DNA of 46,084 bases from the NCBI GenBank assembly GCA_028279405.1, contig JANQNU010000031.1:1-46084 (forward strand), read 5' to 3'. The translations under genes were made by a program, and so were the position numbers. Below, piece after piece: positions 1 to 7,532 of this stretch (position 1 is its first letter; each line of letters begins with the position of its first letter). Origin of the DNA: Phycisphaerae bacterium. GTDB taxonomy: Bacteria > Planctomycetota > Phycisphaerae > UBA1845 > Fen-1342. The notes below the pieces were generated by a model. That model saw nothing but the letters and a program-made list of their open reading frames with translations, made no database searches and was not told where the DNA came from.

Positions 1-1
1 C

Positions 2-1288
2 GCGCCGTTCGGCGTCCCCCAGGCGCTTCGCTCCGACGTGATCCCGACGGCCCGTACGGTCACCGACATCGCTGATATCGCCCAGCGGATGTGTACCGAG
101 AGCGGGCTGTTCTGTGCGGCGGACGTCGGCCCCGCGGACGGCGGTGAATCGATCAACGGCTTTGACGGTGCCTGGTCGCTCCGCGCGGCGCCCGATTGCA
201 GCCTGCTGCACGTGGAGAACGTCGATGCGTTCCTTCGTTTCCGCACTTCGCCGCCGGTGCTGCTCGACGATGCCACCGCGGTCGCTGAAGCCACCAGCCT
301 GCTGCAGGCCTGGCAGCTGCTACCGGCCGACGCGCAGTTCGAGCGAACCGACTTCCTGATGCAGGGCGAAACCGAACAGGTGTCGCCGGGAGTGTTCGAA
401 GACGTGGCCGCGCTCACGTTCGATTCGGCGATTCGGGTCGTGTTCCGCCGACACCTCGATGGTCTTCCGGTCGCGGGCCCGGGCGGCGAGCTGACGATGC
501 TCTTCGGCGACGCCGGCCAGTTCGTCCGCATGATCAGCGGCCCCTGGCGTACGGTGTCGTCCGGAACGCCGGTCGACCTCGTCCCGCTCGGCGACGTGCT
601 CCAGAAGCTGGCCGATCAGGGCTCCGACGCGACGGTTGCCGGGATCACGCTCGACTTCGAAGCGATCCAGGTCAACGGATCGGAGCTCGGCTACTTCGAG
701 TACGGTTGCGATCGCGACCAGTCCATGTTGCGGCCCGTGTACCAGCTCGATGTGACGTTTACCGAAGCCGGAGGCGCGCTGATCAACGACCGGATCCATC
801 TGTACGCCGACGCGCTGCCCGTCGCGGCCGAGATCACCGGTCCGGAGAAGGACGTCTGTGTTCTGCCGGACACCGAACTCTGCTTCGAGGCCACCGCCGA
901 CTGCGGCGTGCCGCCGTTCGAGTTCGAGTGGGAGACCAGCAGCGGTGAAGCACTCGGGAGCGGCCCGGTGTTTTGTACGACGTTCGGGCAACTTGACGAT
1001 CCGGACAAGCCCCTACACCGACCGACCATCAGTGTGACCGTTACCGATTCCCTGGGTAGCGTCAGTCGCGACTCGATTCAGGTCACCGTCTCGCGCGTCG
1101 GGGACGTCAATTGCGACGGCGTCGTCTCAGTCGGCGATATCGGACCGTTCGTACTCGCGATTACGGATCCGCAAGCGTACGCCGCCCAGTTCCCCGATTG
1201 CGACCTCTGCAACGCTGATTGCACCAACAACGGCGTCGTTTCGGTCGGGGACATCAACTGCTTCGTGGCCATTTTGACAGCCGACTAG
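2..1288 (+). CDS. Secreted/surface protein with PKD-like domain and dockerin-like tail (5' partial)
   Basis: The frame is open from the first bases of the window, so the true N-terminus lies outside; an internal GTG at 38 is the first start codon but has no convincing ribosome site. The first ~260 residues match no family I recognise. Residues near the middle (AEITGPEKDVCVLPDTELCF onward, to about 80 residues later) look like a PKD/Ig-type beta-sandwich. The last 62 residues (about 1100-1285) hold two GDxNCDG/VGDIN calcium-loop-like segments separated by FPDCD, the same tail as in the proteins at 34231-35502 and 36025-38718. Such tails are common on planctomycete exported proteins and resemble dockerins; a role in surface attachment or assembly is inferred. 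Likely secreted, function unknown. Confidence 0.8.
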   Translation, partial: APFGVPQALRSDVIPTARTVTDIADIAQRMCTESGLFCAADVGPADGGESINGFDGAWSLRAAPDCSLLHVENVDAFLRFRTSPPVLLDDATAVAEATSLLQAWQLLPADAQFERTDFLMQGETEQVSPGVFEDVAALTFDSAIRVVFRRHLDGLPVAGPGGELTMLFGDAGQFVRMISGPWRTVSSGTPVDLVPLGDVLQKLADQGSDATVAGITLDFEAIQVNGSELGYFEYGCDRDQSMLRPVYQLDVTFTEAGGALINDRIHLYADALPVAAEITGPEKDVCVLPDTELCFEATADCGVPPFEFEWETSSGEALGSGPVFCTTFGQLDDPDKPLHRPTISVTVTDSLGSVSRDSIQVTVSRVGDVNCDGVVSVGDIGPFVLAITDPQAYAAQFPDCDLCNADCTNNGVVSVGDINCFVAILTAD

Positions 1289-1443
1289 CTCGGTTGGGAT
1301 AGCGGAAGCCCGCAAGTGCGGTACTCCGGACGCGGACCGATCAGGCGCTGGCGACACGCGGTGTTCGATCGGTTTCGCGCGTTTCGCACGTGGTATTTCG
1401 CGCGTACGGTCTGGGAGGTCGCGGCTCGAGACACGGGTGTGAG

Positions 1444-1472
1444 TTGGGGCTGGGACGCGTAATGGCTACAAT
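1444..1472 (+). promoter_or_regulatory. Probable sigma70-type promoter of the sigma/anti-sigma operon
   Basis: TTGGGG at 1444-1449 and TACAAT at 1467-1472 are separated by 17 bp. The expected transcription start is near 1479, about 20 nt before the GTG start at 1500. Read by eye; an additional ECF-type autoregulatory promoter was not recognised. Confidence 0.4.
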
Positions 1473-1499
1473 CGAGCCGTGTATAGCACGGAGCGACCT

Positions 1500-2045
1500 G
1501 TGGACCCGACAGACGAACAGCTCTTGGCGCGAATCGCCGACCATGATTCCGATGCATTTTCGGCGTTCTACGATCGCTATGCGCCGCGGGCGTACGGCCT
1601 GCTGCGTCGGATGCTTGCGGATCGTGAGGACGCCGACGACGTTCTACAAGAGGTGTTCTGGCAGGTTTGGCGCAATGCTCGACAGTTCGATCCCCGTCGT
1701 GGAACCGTCAAGGCCTGGCTTACGCTGATGACGCGTTCGCGGGCGCTGGATCGCCATCGCCGGCGCGGTCGCGAGGCGGGCGTCGGAGAGTTGCCGGTGC
1801 AGCTCCACGATCCGGCCGCGGTCGACGATGGCAACGAGCATGCCGAGCAGATGCATCGAGCGCGTCGCGCGTTGGAGGGTCTGCAGCAGGAGCAACGCGA
1901 CGCGATCCAATGGGCGTTCTTCGGCGGACTATCCCATAGCGAGATCGCGGCACGTGCGGGACTGCCCCTGGGAACGGTCAAGACGCGGATTCGGACCGGG
2001 ATGATGAAGTTGAGGGAAGCGTTGGCTGAAGGGGGGACACCGTGA
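1500..2045 (+). CDS. ECF-family RNA polymerase sigma factor
   Basis: About 181 residues. Region 2 starts at DEQLLARIADHDSDAFSAFY and continues through DREDADDVLQEVFWQVWRNA, the -10 recognition and core-binding part; region 4 (LEGLQQEQRDAIQWAFFGGL then SHSEIAARAGLPLGTVKTRI) is the -35 helix-turn-helix. These are classical sigma70 ECF hallmarks. The GTG at 1500 is chosen because GGAG at 1490-1493 lies 6 nt upstream; an in-frame GTG at 1479 would add 7 residues but coincides with the predicted transcription start. The stop codon overlaps the start of the cupin anti-sigma gene, so the two are translationally coupled. The pairing resembles SigK/RpoE-ChrR type systems, in which the sigma factor is held inactive until a stress signal releases it. 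Confidence 0.93.
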   Translation: MDPTDEQLLARIADHDSDAFSAFYDRYAPRAYGLLRRMLADREDADDVLQEVFWQVWRNARQFDPRRGTVKAWLTLMTRSRALDRHRRRGREAGVGELPVQLHDPAAVDDGNEHAEQMHRARRALEGLQQEQRDAIQWAFFGGLSHSEIAARAGLPLGTVKTRIRTGMMKLREALAEGGTP

Positions 2046-2617
2046 TGGCTGAGCCCTCGATCCCGCCGGATGAAGAGCTGGCAGCATTGTACGCGACCGG
2101 TGCACTCTCTGAGGCGCAACGGGCGGCGGTGGAGGCCCGGCTCGAGCAGGGCGATTCCGAGCTGGCGGAGATGATCGGTCGGTACAGTCGATCGACCGAG
2201 GCGTTGAGTGAGGCTGCGGATCCGATTGATCCGCCGCCCTCGATCAAGTCGTCGTTGATGGCGCGGGTCAGGGCGGACGTGGCCGCCAATGATGAGCCCT
2301 TTTTCTTTCAACTCGCACAGTCGGCGCAATGGGAAGAGATCGGGATCGTCGGCGCTCGCGCCCGGACGCTGTTCGTCGACCGCGAGCGGGGAATCAAGAC
2401 GTTCTTGTTGCGTCTGGAAGCCGGCAGCGAGGTGCCGCCGCATCCGCACCACGCGGCGGAAGAGTGCTACGTCATCGAAGGCGACATCGTTACCAGCGGC
2501 CGGCGGCTTGGCCCCGGCGACTACCTCCGTGCCTCGGCCGGGACGATGCATGACGCCACGCACACACGCAATGGCTGTTTGCTGTTGATCACCGCGGGGA
2601 TTGACGAACACGACTAG
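2045..2617 (+). CDS. Anti-sigma factor with C-terminal ChrR-like cupin domain
   Basis: 190 residues, with no signal peptide or membrane segment, so it is a cytoplasmic regulator. The N-terminal ~75 residues (LAALYATGALSEAQRAAVEA, then RLEQGDSELAEMI) resemble the sigma-binding helices of anti-sigma factors of the RskA/ChrR group. Residues ~85-190 form a cupin: motif 1 is PPHPHHAAEECYVIEGD (two metal-ligand-type His plus Glu) and motif 2 contains GDYLRASAGTMHD. ChrR proteins use a zinc-bound anti-sigma domain with a HxxxCxxC motif; that motif is not visible here, so sigma binding is probably zinc-independent and the cupin is the likely sensor. The start could also be GTG at 2042; both sit behind a G-rich ribosome site (2031-2036). 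It overlaps the sigma gene. Confidence 0.85.
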   Translation: MAEPSIPPDEELAALYATGALSEAQRAAVEARLEQGDSELAEMIGRYSRSTEALSEAADPIDPPPSIKSSLMARVRADVAANDEPFFFQLAQSAQWEEIGIVGARARTLFVDRERGIKTFLLRLEAGSEVPPHPHHAAEECYVIEGDIVTSGRRLGPGDYLRASAGTMHDATHTRNGCLLLITAGIDEHD

Positions 2618-2674
2618 CATCGCAGCGCTTCGACGCACGGTCGCCTGTCCTGCTTACGCATCCTACCTGTCTTT

Positions 2675-2820
2675 GTGAGGTAGGCATCTACACCGCTTCT
2701 GGTGAGGTAGGCGTCCACGCCGCGTGCTTTGGCAAGAAACCCCATCAGGGTGGGGCGGGCGTTCCACCGCGTGCTTTGGCAAGAAACCTCATCAGGGTGG
2801 GGCGGGCGTCTCGCCCGCCG
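2675..2820. repeat. REP-like repeat block between convergent genes
   Basis: Two 22-bp copies starting GTGAGGTAGGC (2675-2696, 2702-2723) are followed by two 42-bp copies (2721-2762 and 2768-2809) differing at one base, each ending in AGGGTGGGGCGGGCGT. The second runs into the palindrome GGCGGGCgtctcGCCCGCC, which recurs at 24919, 30352 and 38920. The block fills the gap between the convergent anti-sigma and lipoprotein genes. No coding signal was seen. Confidence 0.85.
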
Positions 2821-2846
2821 TTGACATTAGCGTGCCCGCACCCGCG

Positions 2847-3155
2847 TTACTGCGAATCCGGAAACATGAGGACCGGGTTCAGGTCATCGCTCGCGGTTGC
2901 GGTATCGAGCAGGGTGATGAGGTCCTTTTCTTCCAGACAGCCGTCGTCGATCCCCGACGCGAGTAACGAACGTGCGTCGGTGGCCGATGCGTCCGTCGCG
3001 TCGAGCAGGGCCTTGAGCACTTCTGTGGAGGCGCAGTTGCGGGCCGGCGTCTCGGGCACCACTACCATTGGCGGTGGACATCCCGTCGCGGCAAGCAGGA
3101 TGCATGCCATCGCCGCCGTCGCCCACCGTCGGATTCTCATGGTTTTCGTCTTCAT
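2847..3155 (-). CDS. Small predicted lipoprotein
   Basis: 102 residues. The start is the ATG at 3155 because GGAG lies about 8 nt upstream; the frame stays open further upstream but without a ribosome site and with unlikely composition. The N-terminus MKTKTMRIRRWATAAMACIL is a basic then hydrophobic signal segment ending in the lipobox LAATGC, so Cys would be lipidated and the protein anchored in a membrane facing the periplasm. The mature part is short, acidic and Ala/Asp/Leu-rich (LKALLDATDASATDARSLLA), with two further Cys. No family is recognised. It is divergent from the DUF4331 gene across about 240 bp. Confidence 0.6.
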   Translation of the reverse strand: MKTKTMRIRRWATAAMACILLAATGCPPPMVVVPETPARNCASTEVLKALLDATDASATDARSLLASGIDDGCLEEKDLITLLDTATASDDLNPVLMFPDSQ

Positions 3156-3397
3156 TCCGGTGCTCCAAGTCGTGGATGTTTCGTTCTCGTACCGATGCCT
3201 GCCTATACGACCGGAATCGCAGCGTGGATTTGGCTCGTCGTCGAAAAAAGGAAATTGGCCGGCGCACGACAAAAAATCTGCGTACCGCGGCAATCCGCAC
3301 GGCGATGACATGCGTACATCCGGGCACAGCGATCGCGACGCCCACGGACTGGTCCACGGGACCGGCCGAACGGAACAAACCACGAAAGGGAACTGGA

Positions 3398-4864
3398 ATG
3401 AATGTCGGAAATCGAGTGTGTCGCGGGATCGTCATCGGCGCCTGCCTGGCTGCGGCGTCGACGGCACAGGCCGCCAGCCACAGCGACGCACCGCTGATCA
3501 AGCAGGATCCGCAGGCCAATATCACGGACGTCTATGCATTCGTCGGTCGCAAGTACAACGATCCCAACGTCAAGGTCCTCAACGTTGCCGTACAAGTTCG
3601 TCCGTTCTCCGAGCCGGGTGACGGCCCGCACTACGAACGTTTCGCGGACGATGCGCGATACAGCATTCACATTGCCAATCCTGTGACCGGTAGGACGCTG
3701 CGTCGTTACGACTTCCACTTCTCGGCCGTCAACGGCGACGTCAAGAATCCCAACACAATCTTGTCCTACGGACTCGGACTCGAGCCCGGTCCGATCGTTG
3801 ACATCGACGACGATCGCCAGAATTTCACGCAGACCTATACGGTACGCCGGCAGATTGGTCACCGGAATCGCCGAATCGGACGCAACTTGTTCGTCGCGCC
3901 GCCGAATGTGGGTAACAACGTCACCCCGGCCTACAACAACGCCGACGGTATGGCGGTCTCGGGCGCTACCACCTTCGACGCGCTCGACAGCTACACGCAG
4001 CAGGCGATCTATGAGCTGGACTCCGGCGAAGTCGTGTTCGCCGGCCCGCGCGATGACGGGTTTTACGCGGATATCCCGGGAATCTTTGACCTGCTCAACA
4101 TCCGAATCATCGACAACAACGACAACCTCGACGACGGCCTCGGTCAAGACGGCGGCGGTGTCAACGGCTTCAAGGGTTTCAACGTACTCGCCTTCGCGAT
4201 GCAGATCCCGATCGACGACCTGCCGGCCACCAACTTCGACAGCGTGTTCTTCGGCGAGCAGACCGGCATCGGCGTCTATTCCACTGTCAGCCGCCGGGCG
4301 ATTCGCCTGCTCAAATCCAACGGAACCCGGATCAACGTGGGGCCCTGGGTGCAGGTGAACCGGATGGGCAATCCGATCTTCAACGAGGCGTTCGTCGCAT
4401 TGGCCGACAAGGACCGCTACAACCGTACCTCGCCTTCGTTCGACGCGGAGCGGTTCGCGGGCTACGCCGAGCAGCCCGAGTTGGCCGGCCTGATCAACTT
4501 CGTCCTCGGGACCGCGATCGCGACCGAAGGTCGCGCCGACCTGGTCAACGTCTTCATCCCCGACGTGTTACGCGTGATCACCACCACCGACCCGGTCACG
4601 CTCGCTGGCGAGTCCGGCTTTGACCGGCTCGGATTCCTGGGCAACGACCTGACCAGTGGCGTCTCCAGCGGCTGGCCCAACGGTCGACGATTCGGCGACG
4701 ATGTCGTCGACATCGGTCTGACCGCCCTGGCCAGCGGACCGGCATTCACCCAGATCACTGTCGTCGGCGACAACGCAGCCGAAAACGACATCCCGTTTCA
4801 CCAGGTGTTTCCGTACGCCGCGACACCGCACTCGGGAATCAACAACAGCAAGGACTCTCAGTAA
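3398..4864 (+). CDS. Secreted DUF4331 family protein
   Basis: 488 residues. The ATG at 3398 follows GAAAGGGAA and starts a typical signal peptide (RGIVIGACLAAASTAQA, cleavage before ASHSDAP). The mature N-terminus carries the DUF4331 hallmark HSDAPLIKQDPQANITDVYA, and the whole protein has the expected family length. DUF4331 proteins are exported, of unresolved biochemical function and probably all-beta; the conserved Asp-rich start may bind metal (inference). It is followed after 87 bp by the DUF4198 gene and then by a prepilin-like gene, all in the same direction, so an operon is possible. Confidence 0.85.
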   Translation: MNVGNRVCRGIVIGACLAAASTAQAASHSDAPLIKQDPQANITDVYAFVGRKYNDPNVKVLNVAVQVRPFSEPGDGPHYERFADDARYSIHIANPVTGRTLRRYDFHFSAVNGDVKNPNTILSYGLGLEPGPIVDIDDDRQNFTQTYTVRRQIGHRNRRIGRNLFVAPPNVGNNVTPAYNNADGMAVSGATTFDALDSYTQQAIYELDSGEVVFAGPRDDGFYADIPGIFDLLNIRIIDNNDNLDDGLGQDGGGVNGFKGFNVLAFAMQIPIDDLPATNFDSVFFGEQTGIGVYSTVSRRAIRLLKSNGTRINVGPWVQVNRMGNPIFNEAFVALADKDRYNRTSPSFDAERFAGYAEQPELAGLINFVLGTAIATEGRADLVNVFIPDVLRVITTTDPVTLAGESGFDRLGFLGNDLTSGVSSGWPNGRRFGDDVVDIGLTALASGPAFTQITVVGDNAAENDIPFHQVFPYAATPHSGINNSKDSQ

Positions 4865-4951
4865 CGACGCAAGCGCGCCTACGCAAGGTCGCCAGCCCGT
4901 GCCCTCCACCCCGGCCGGGCTGGCCTGCCTTGCTGGGAACGGAGGTGTATC

Positions 4952-5773
4952 GTGAAACGCTATTCTGGCGGGCTCCTGCTCGCACTCGCGGCCATCACGG
5001 CCCAAGCCCACGAATTCTGGATCGAACCCGGTGCCTACCGACTGAAAGAGCCCGGCGTCCTTCCAGTCAGCTTGTGGCTGGGCGAACGGTTCGACGGCGA
5101 GCGGTTTCCGCGAAACGAGCGACTGATCGAACGGTTCGAATTCGCCGGCCCCGATAGCGCGACGCCCGTCGTCGGTCGATCCGGCGCCGCGACGAGCATC
5201 GGGCACGCCGATCATGCAGGCGTGCACGTCGTCGTATACAAGAGTCGTCCGGTCTACCATCGGATGTCACCGCAAGCCTTCGAGCAGTACCTTCGCGCCG
5301 AAGGACTGCAGCCGATTGTTGCCGAACGCGCCAAACGAGGCGAGTCGGACACGCCGGGGCTGGAGCGCTTCCTTCGCTGTGCCAAGTCACTCGTGCGTGT
5401 CGGCGATGCCCCGGCCGATGGGTTCGATCGGGCGCTCGGGTTGCCCTTCGAGATCATTCCCGTCGACAGTCCTTTCGACGGCGATCGTCGGGCGCTCCGC
5501 GTGCGACTGCTCTACGCCGGGCGCCCCGTGGCGGGGGCCCGGGTCGTCGCGGTCCACAAACAGTTCCCCGGTCGGCACCAAGTCGCCACGAGCGACGCCG
5601 ATGGTATCGCGCAGCTTAGCCTGGAACGTTCCGGCGTATGGCTGCTGACGTCGATTCACATGCGACGCATCGCGGACGATCCGCGCGCCGAATGGGAGAG
5701 CCTATGGGCCTCCTTGACGTTCGAGCGCCCGCAAGCCGTGATCCGTGAATCCAATCGACCGCGTACGAAGTAG
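4952..5773 (+). CDS. Periplasmic DUF4198 protein
   Basis: 273 residues, GTG start with GGAGGT at 4941-4946. A short signal peptide (GGLLLALAAITAQA) is followed by HEFWIEPGAYRL, the conserved start of DUF4198 proteins. The C-terminal half contains an Ig/carboxypeptidase-regulatory-like segment (LRVRLLYAGRPVAGARVVAV, then a DADG turn and SGVWLLTSIHMRR), also typical. Family members are often linked to transition-metal uptake and processed at the His-rich mature end; a metal-related periplasmic role is an inference. It is 11 bp from the next gene. Confidence 0.82.
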   Translation: MKRYSGGLLLALAAITAQAHEFWIEPGAYRLKEPGVLPVSLWLGERFDGERFPRNERLIERFEFAGPDSATPVVGRSGAATSIGHADHAGVHVVVYKSRPVYHRMSPQAFEQYLRAEGLQPIVAERAKRGESDTPGLERFLRCAKSLVRVGDAPADGFDRALGLPFEIIPVDSPFDGDRRALRVRLLYAGRPVAGARVVAVHKQFPGRHQVATSDADGIAQLSLERSGVWLLTSIHMRRIADDPRAEWESLWASLTFERPQAVIRESNRPRTK

Positions 5774-5784
5774 GGAGGTGGAGC

Positions 5785-6699
5785 ATGGGGACGCGAAGGA
5801 CGTGCGCTGACGGATTCGCATTGTTGGAATTGCTTGTTGTCGTTTCGATCATCGCGTTGTTGATGGCGTTGTTGCTGCCGGCGGTGGGCCGCGCACGCAG
5901 ACTTGGTAGGGCAACCGTCTGCCTCGCGCATCAGCGGCAGGTCGGACTCGCGGCCCGGATGTACATGGACGATCACCGCGGCAACATGTTCCATCACCAT
6001 GAGGGCTGGGTACTCGACGACGGTACGCAGGTTGCCCAGCTGCCGGCCGACGTGAGCGCCGTACAGGGCGGTGGGACCGGTCATAGCGCAGCCGAGATTC
6101 CCTGGGTGATCCTGTTTCATCCCTATCTCAATGATCGCCAGGTCGGCTTCTGCCCGTCCGATACGACGCCCCGTTCCGCGGCGTTCGCGACCGACCTCCG
6201 ATCGTTCAACGGCGAGATTTCAAGTGTGGATGATTCACCGCCGACCGACTCCGAGTTGGCGATCGCGGAGCGCGACCATCTCACAATCCAAAGCTATCTG
6301 CTGAACTCCGTGCTCAGCCACAAGTCCGCCCGCTATGCGCTGGAAGGCGCGCTGCATGGATTCCTGAGCGATACGAAGATCGCCGGCTTGCAGAATCCCG
6401 AGATGGTCATGTTCTCGGAACGCAACAGCGAAGCGCTGAACGCCGTCGACAACCCGGAGTTCGGCAGTGTCAGCCAGGACGACTACGACGCCTGGGTCGG
6501 AGAGGCTGCGCTCGTTCGCTGGGGACCATCGGCCGGCAGCTACCGCGACGACGGTTGGATCCGCTACGACCGCCACGACGGCGCCGCCAATTACATCTTC
6601 CTCGACGGCCACGCCGAACGACGCCGCTGGAGCCGAATCCGCGACCTGCATTTTCCCGATCGGATCGTCCGGGCACCCCTGAACCAGCCGCCGGAGTAG
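5785..6699 (+). CDS. Prepilin-like protein with H-X9-DG C-terminal motif
   Basis: 304 residues, ATG preceded by AGGGAGG. The N-terminus has a prepilin cleavage site followed by a hydrophobic stretch (GFALLELLVVVSIIALLMAL), with Leu instead of Thr next to the usual Glu. The end has RHDGAANYIFLDGHAE, i.e. His, nine residues, Asp-Gly, the H-X9-DG signature of a large planctomycete/lentisphaera family of type II secretion-like pseudopilins. These are expected to be cut by a prepilin peptidase and to sit in the cell envelope. Its possible cotranscription with DUF4331/DUF4198 genes is unusual. Confidence 0.88.
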   Translation: MGTRRTCADGFALLELLVVVSIIALLMALLLPAVGRARRLGRATVCLAHQRQVGLAARMYMDDHRGNMFHHHEGWVLDDGTQVAQLPADVSAVQGGGTGHSAAEIPWVILFHPYLNDRQVGFCPSDTTPRSAAFATDLRSFNGEISSVDDSPPTDSELAIAERDHLTIQSYLLNSVLSHKSARYALEGALHGFLSDTKIAGLQNPEMVMFSERNSEALNAVDNPEFGSVSQDDYDAWVGEAALVRWGPSAGSYRDDGWIRYDRHDGAANYIFLDGHAERRRWSRIRDLHFPDRIVRAPLNQPPE

Positions 6700-6731
6700 C
6701 GAACCCCTGCAGCGAGGGTGCCGAAGCGCGC

Positions 6732-7421
6732 CTAGGCGTCCTCCGCCGAATCTCGTGCGAGGCGGAGGATGCCGGCGTGCGCGAATGCCGCCACCAGCCG
6801 CGCCAGACCGGGAACCTCCGCGTCACGCTTCGGTGGCGCGAAGCCGAACCGCTTCAACACCTCTCTGCCCAACTCGTGGAACACGCACAGCCCCATGACG
6901 AAGTTAGTGCATTGCCCGCGCAACGACGGCGTGTCCGCTTCGCCGAGCAGCGCGCCGACGATTCGACCGAACTCCAAGCGGACCGGCATCATGACATTCT
7001 GTAACAACTCGTCCAGTGCCCCCGTCGGCGATTGAAGCTCCCGCGCCATCAGTTGGCCCGCGTACGGATGGTTCGCCCGGCGCACCAGAATGATCCGCAA
7101 CATATGCTCGATAACGCGAGCCAGTGCCGCCGCCGGATCCTCCCCATCGCAAAACTGCGGTAGCGGATCTCGCTCCAGCAGCGCCCGGTGCGATCGAACC
7201 ACCACTGCCCGATAGAGCCCCTCCTTGCTGCCGAAGTGATGACGGACCGCCGAGATGTTCGCACCCGCAGATCGGCAAATCGCGCGAACATTCGTCTGCT
7301 CGTAACCCTTCGCCGCAAACAACCGACCCGCAGCATCCAACAGCCGCGCCTGCGTCGCCAACGCATCCCGCCGACTCGACGATCGCGGCTCGTCCACAGA
7401 TGAATTCGCGTCCTTGCTCAT
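6732..7421 (-). CDS. TetR family repressor, CecR-like
   Basis: About 229 residues from the ATG at 7421. An in-frame ATG at 7442 is possible; a GTG at 7487 would place an operator inside the gene and is rejected. The N-terminal helix-turn-helix (RLLDAAGRLFAAKGYEQTNV, then RAICRSAGANISAVRHHFGS) and the ligand-domain layout, with HPYAGQLMARELQSPTGALD, match the CecR/DUF1956 branch of TetR regulators. In E. coli CecR (YbiH) controls the ybhGFSR exporter; here the divergent operon encodes exactly those four proteins plus an outer-membrane factor. The twin inverted repeats in the shared intergenic region are the likely operators, so it should repress the pump and possibly itself. Confidence 0.9.
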   Translation of the reverse strand: MSKDANSSVDEPRSSSRRDALATQARLLDAAGRLFAAKGYEQTNVRAICRSAGANISAVRHHFGSKEGLYRAVVVRSHRALLERDPLPQFCDGEDPAAALARVIEHMLRIILVRRANHPYAGQLMARELQSPTGALDELLQNVMMPVRLEFGRIVGALLGEADTPSLRGQCTNFVMGLCVFHELGREVLKRFGFAPPKRDAEVPGLARLVAAFAHAGILRLARDSAEDA

Positions 7422-7452
7422 ACCAGAAGCGTAGCCGCCCATCTCTATTAAA

Positions 7453-7518
7453 TCAAACAATCGTTTGACTTTTGAGGAGTGGCTCAATAGACTCCAATGA
7501 AGTCAAACAAGTGTTTGA
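7453..7518 (+). promoter_or_regulatory. Efflux operon promoter with twin TetR operators
   Basis: Two inverted repeats with identical 6-bp arms lie at 7453-7468 (TCAAACAATCGTTTGA) and 7503-7518 (TCAAACAAGTGTTTGA), centres exactly 50 bp apart. A promoter fits between them: TTGACT at 7465-7470 overlaps the first site, TAGACT at 7488-7493 follows after 17 bp, and the expected start near 7500 puts the second site just downstream. A TetR dimer on each site would block polymerase. The ribosome site of the efflux gene (TAGGAGG) follows. Confidence 0.75.
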
Positions 7519-7532
7519 GATAGGAGGCGCGG

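Noticed and set aside
1577-2638. 353-codon open frame on the - strand
   Set aside because: Opposite the sigma and anti-sigma genes, whose motifs are unmistakable.
2724-3000. Small protein with GWGGRS/GGAGVSPA-type sequence
   Set aside because: This sequence is the translation of the GGGTGGGGCGGGCGT repeat and reappears at every copy of the repeat; not a gene.
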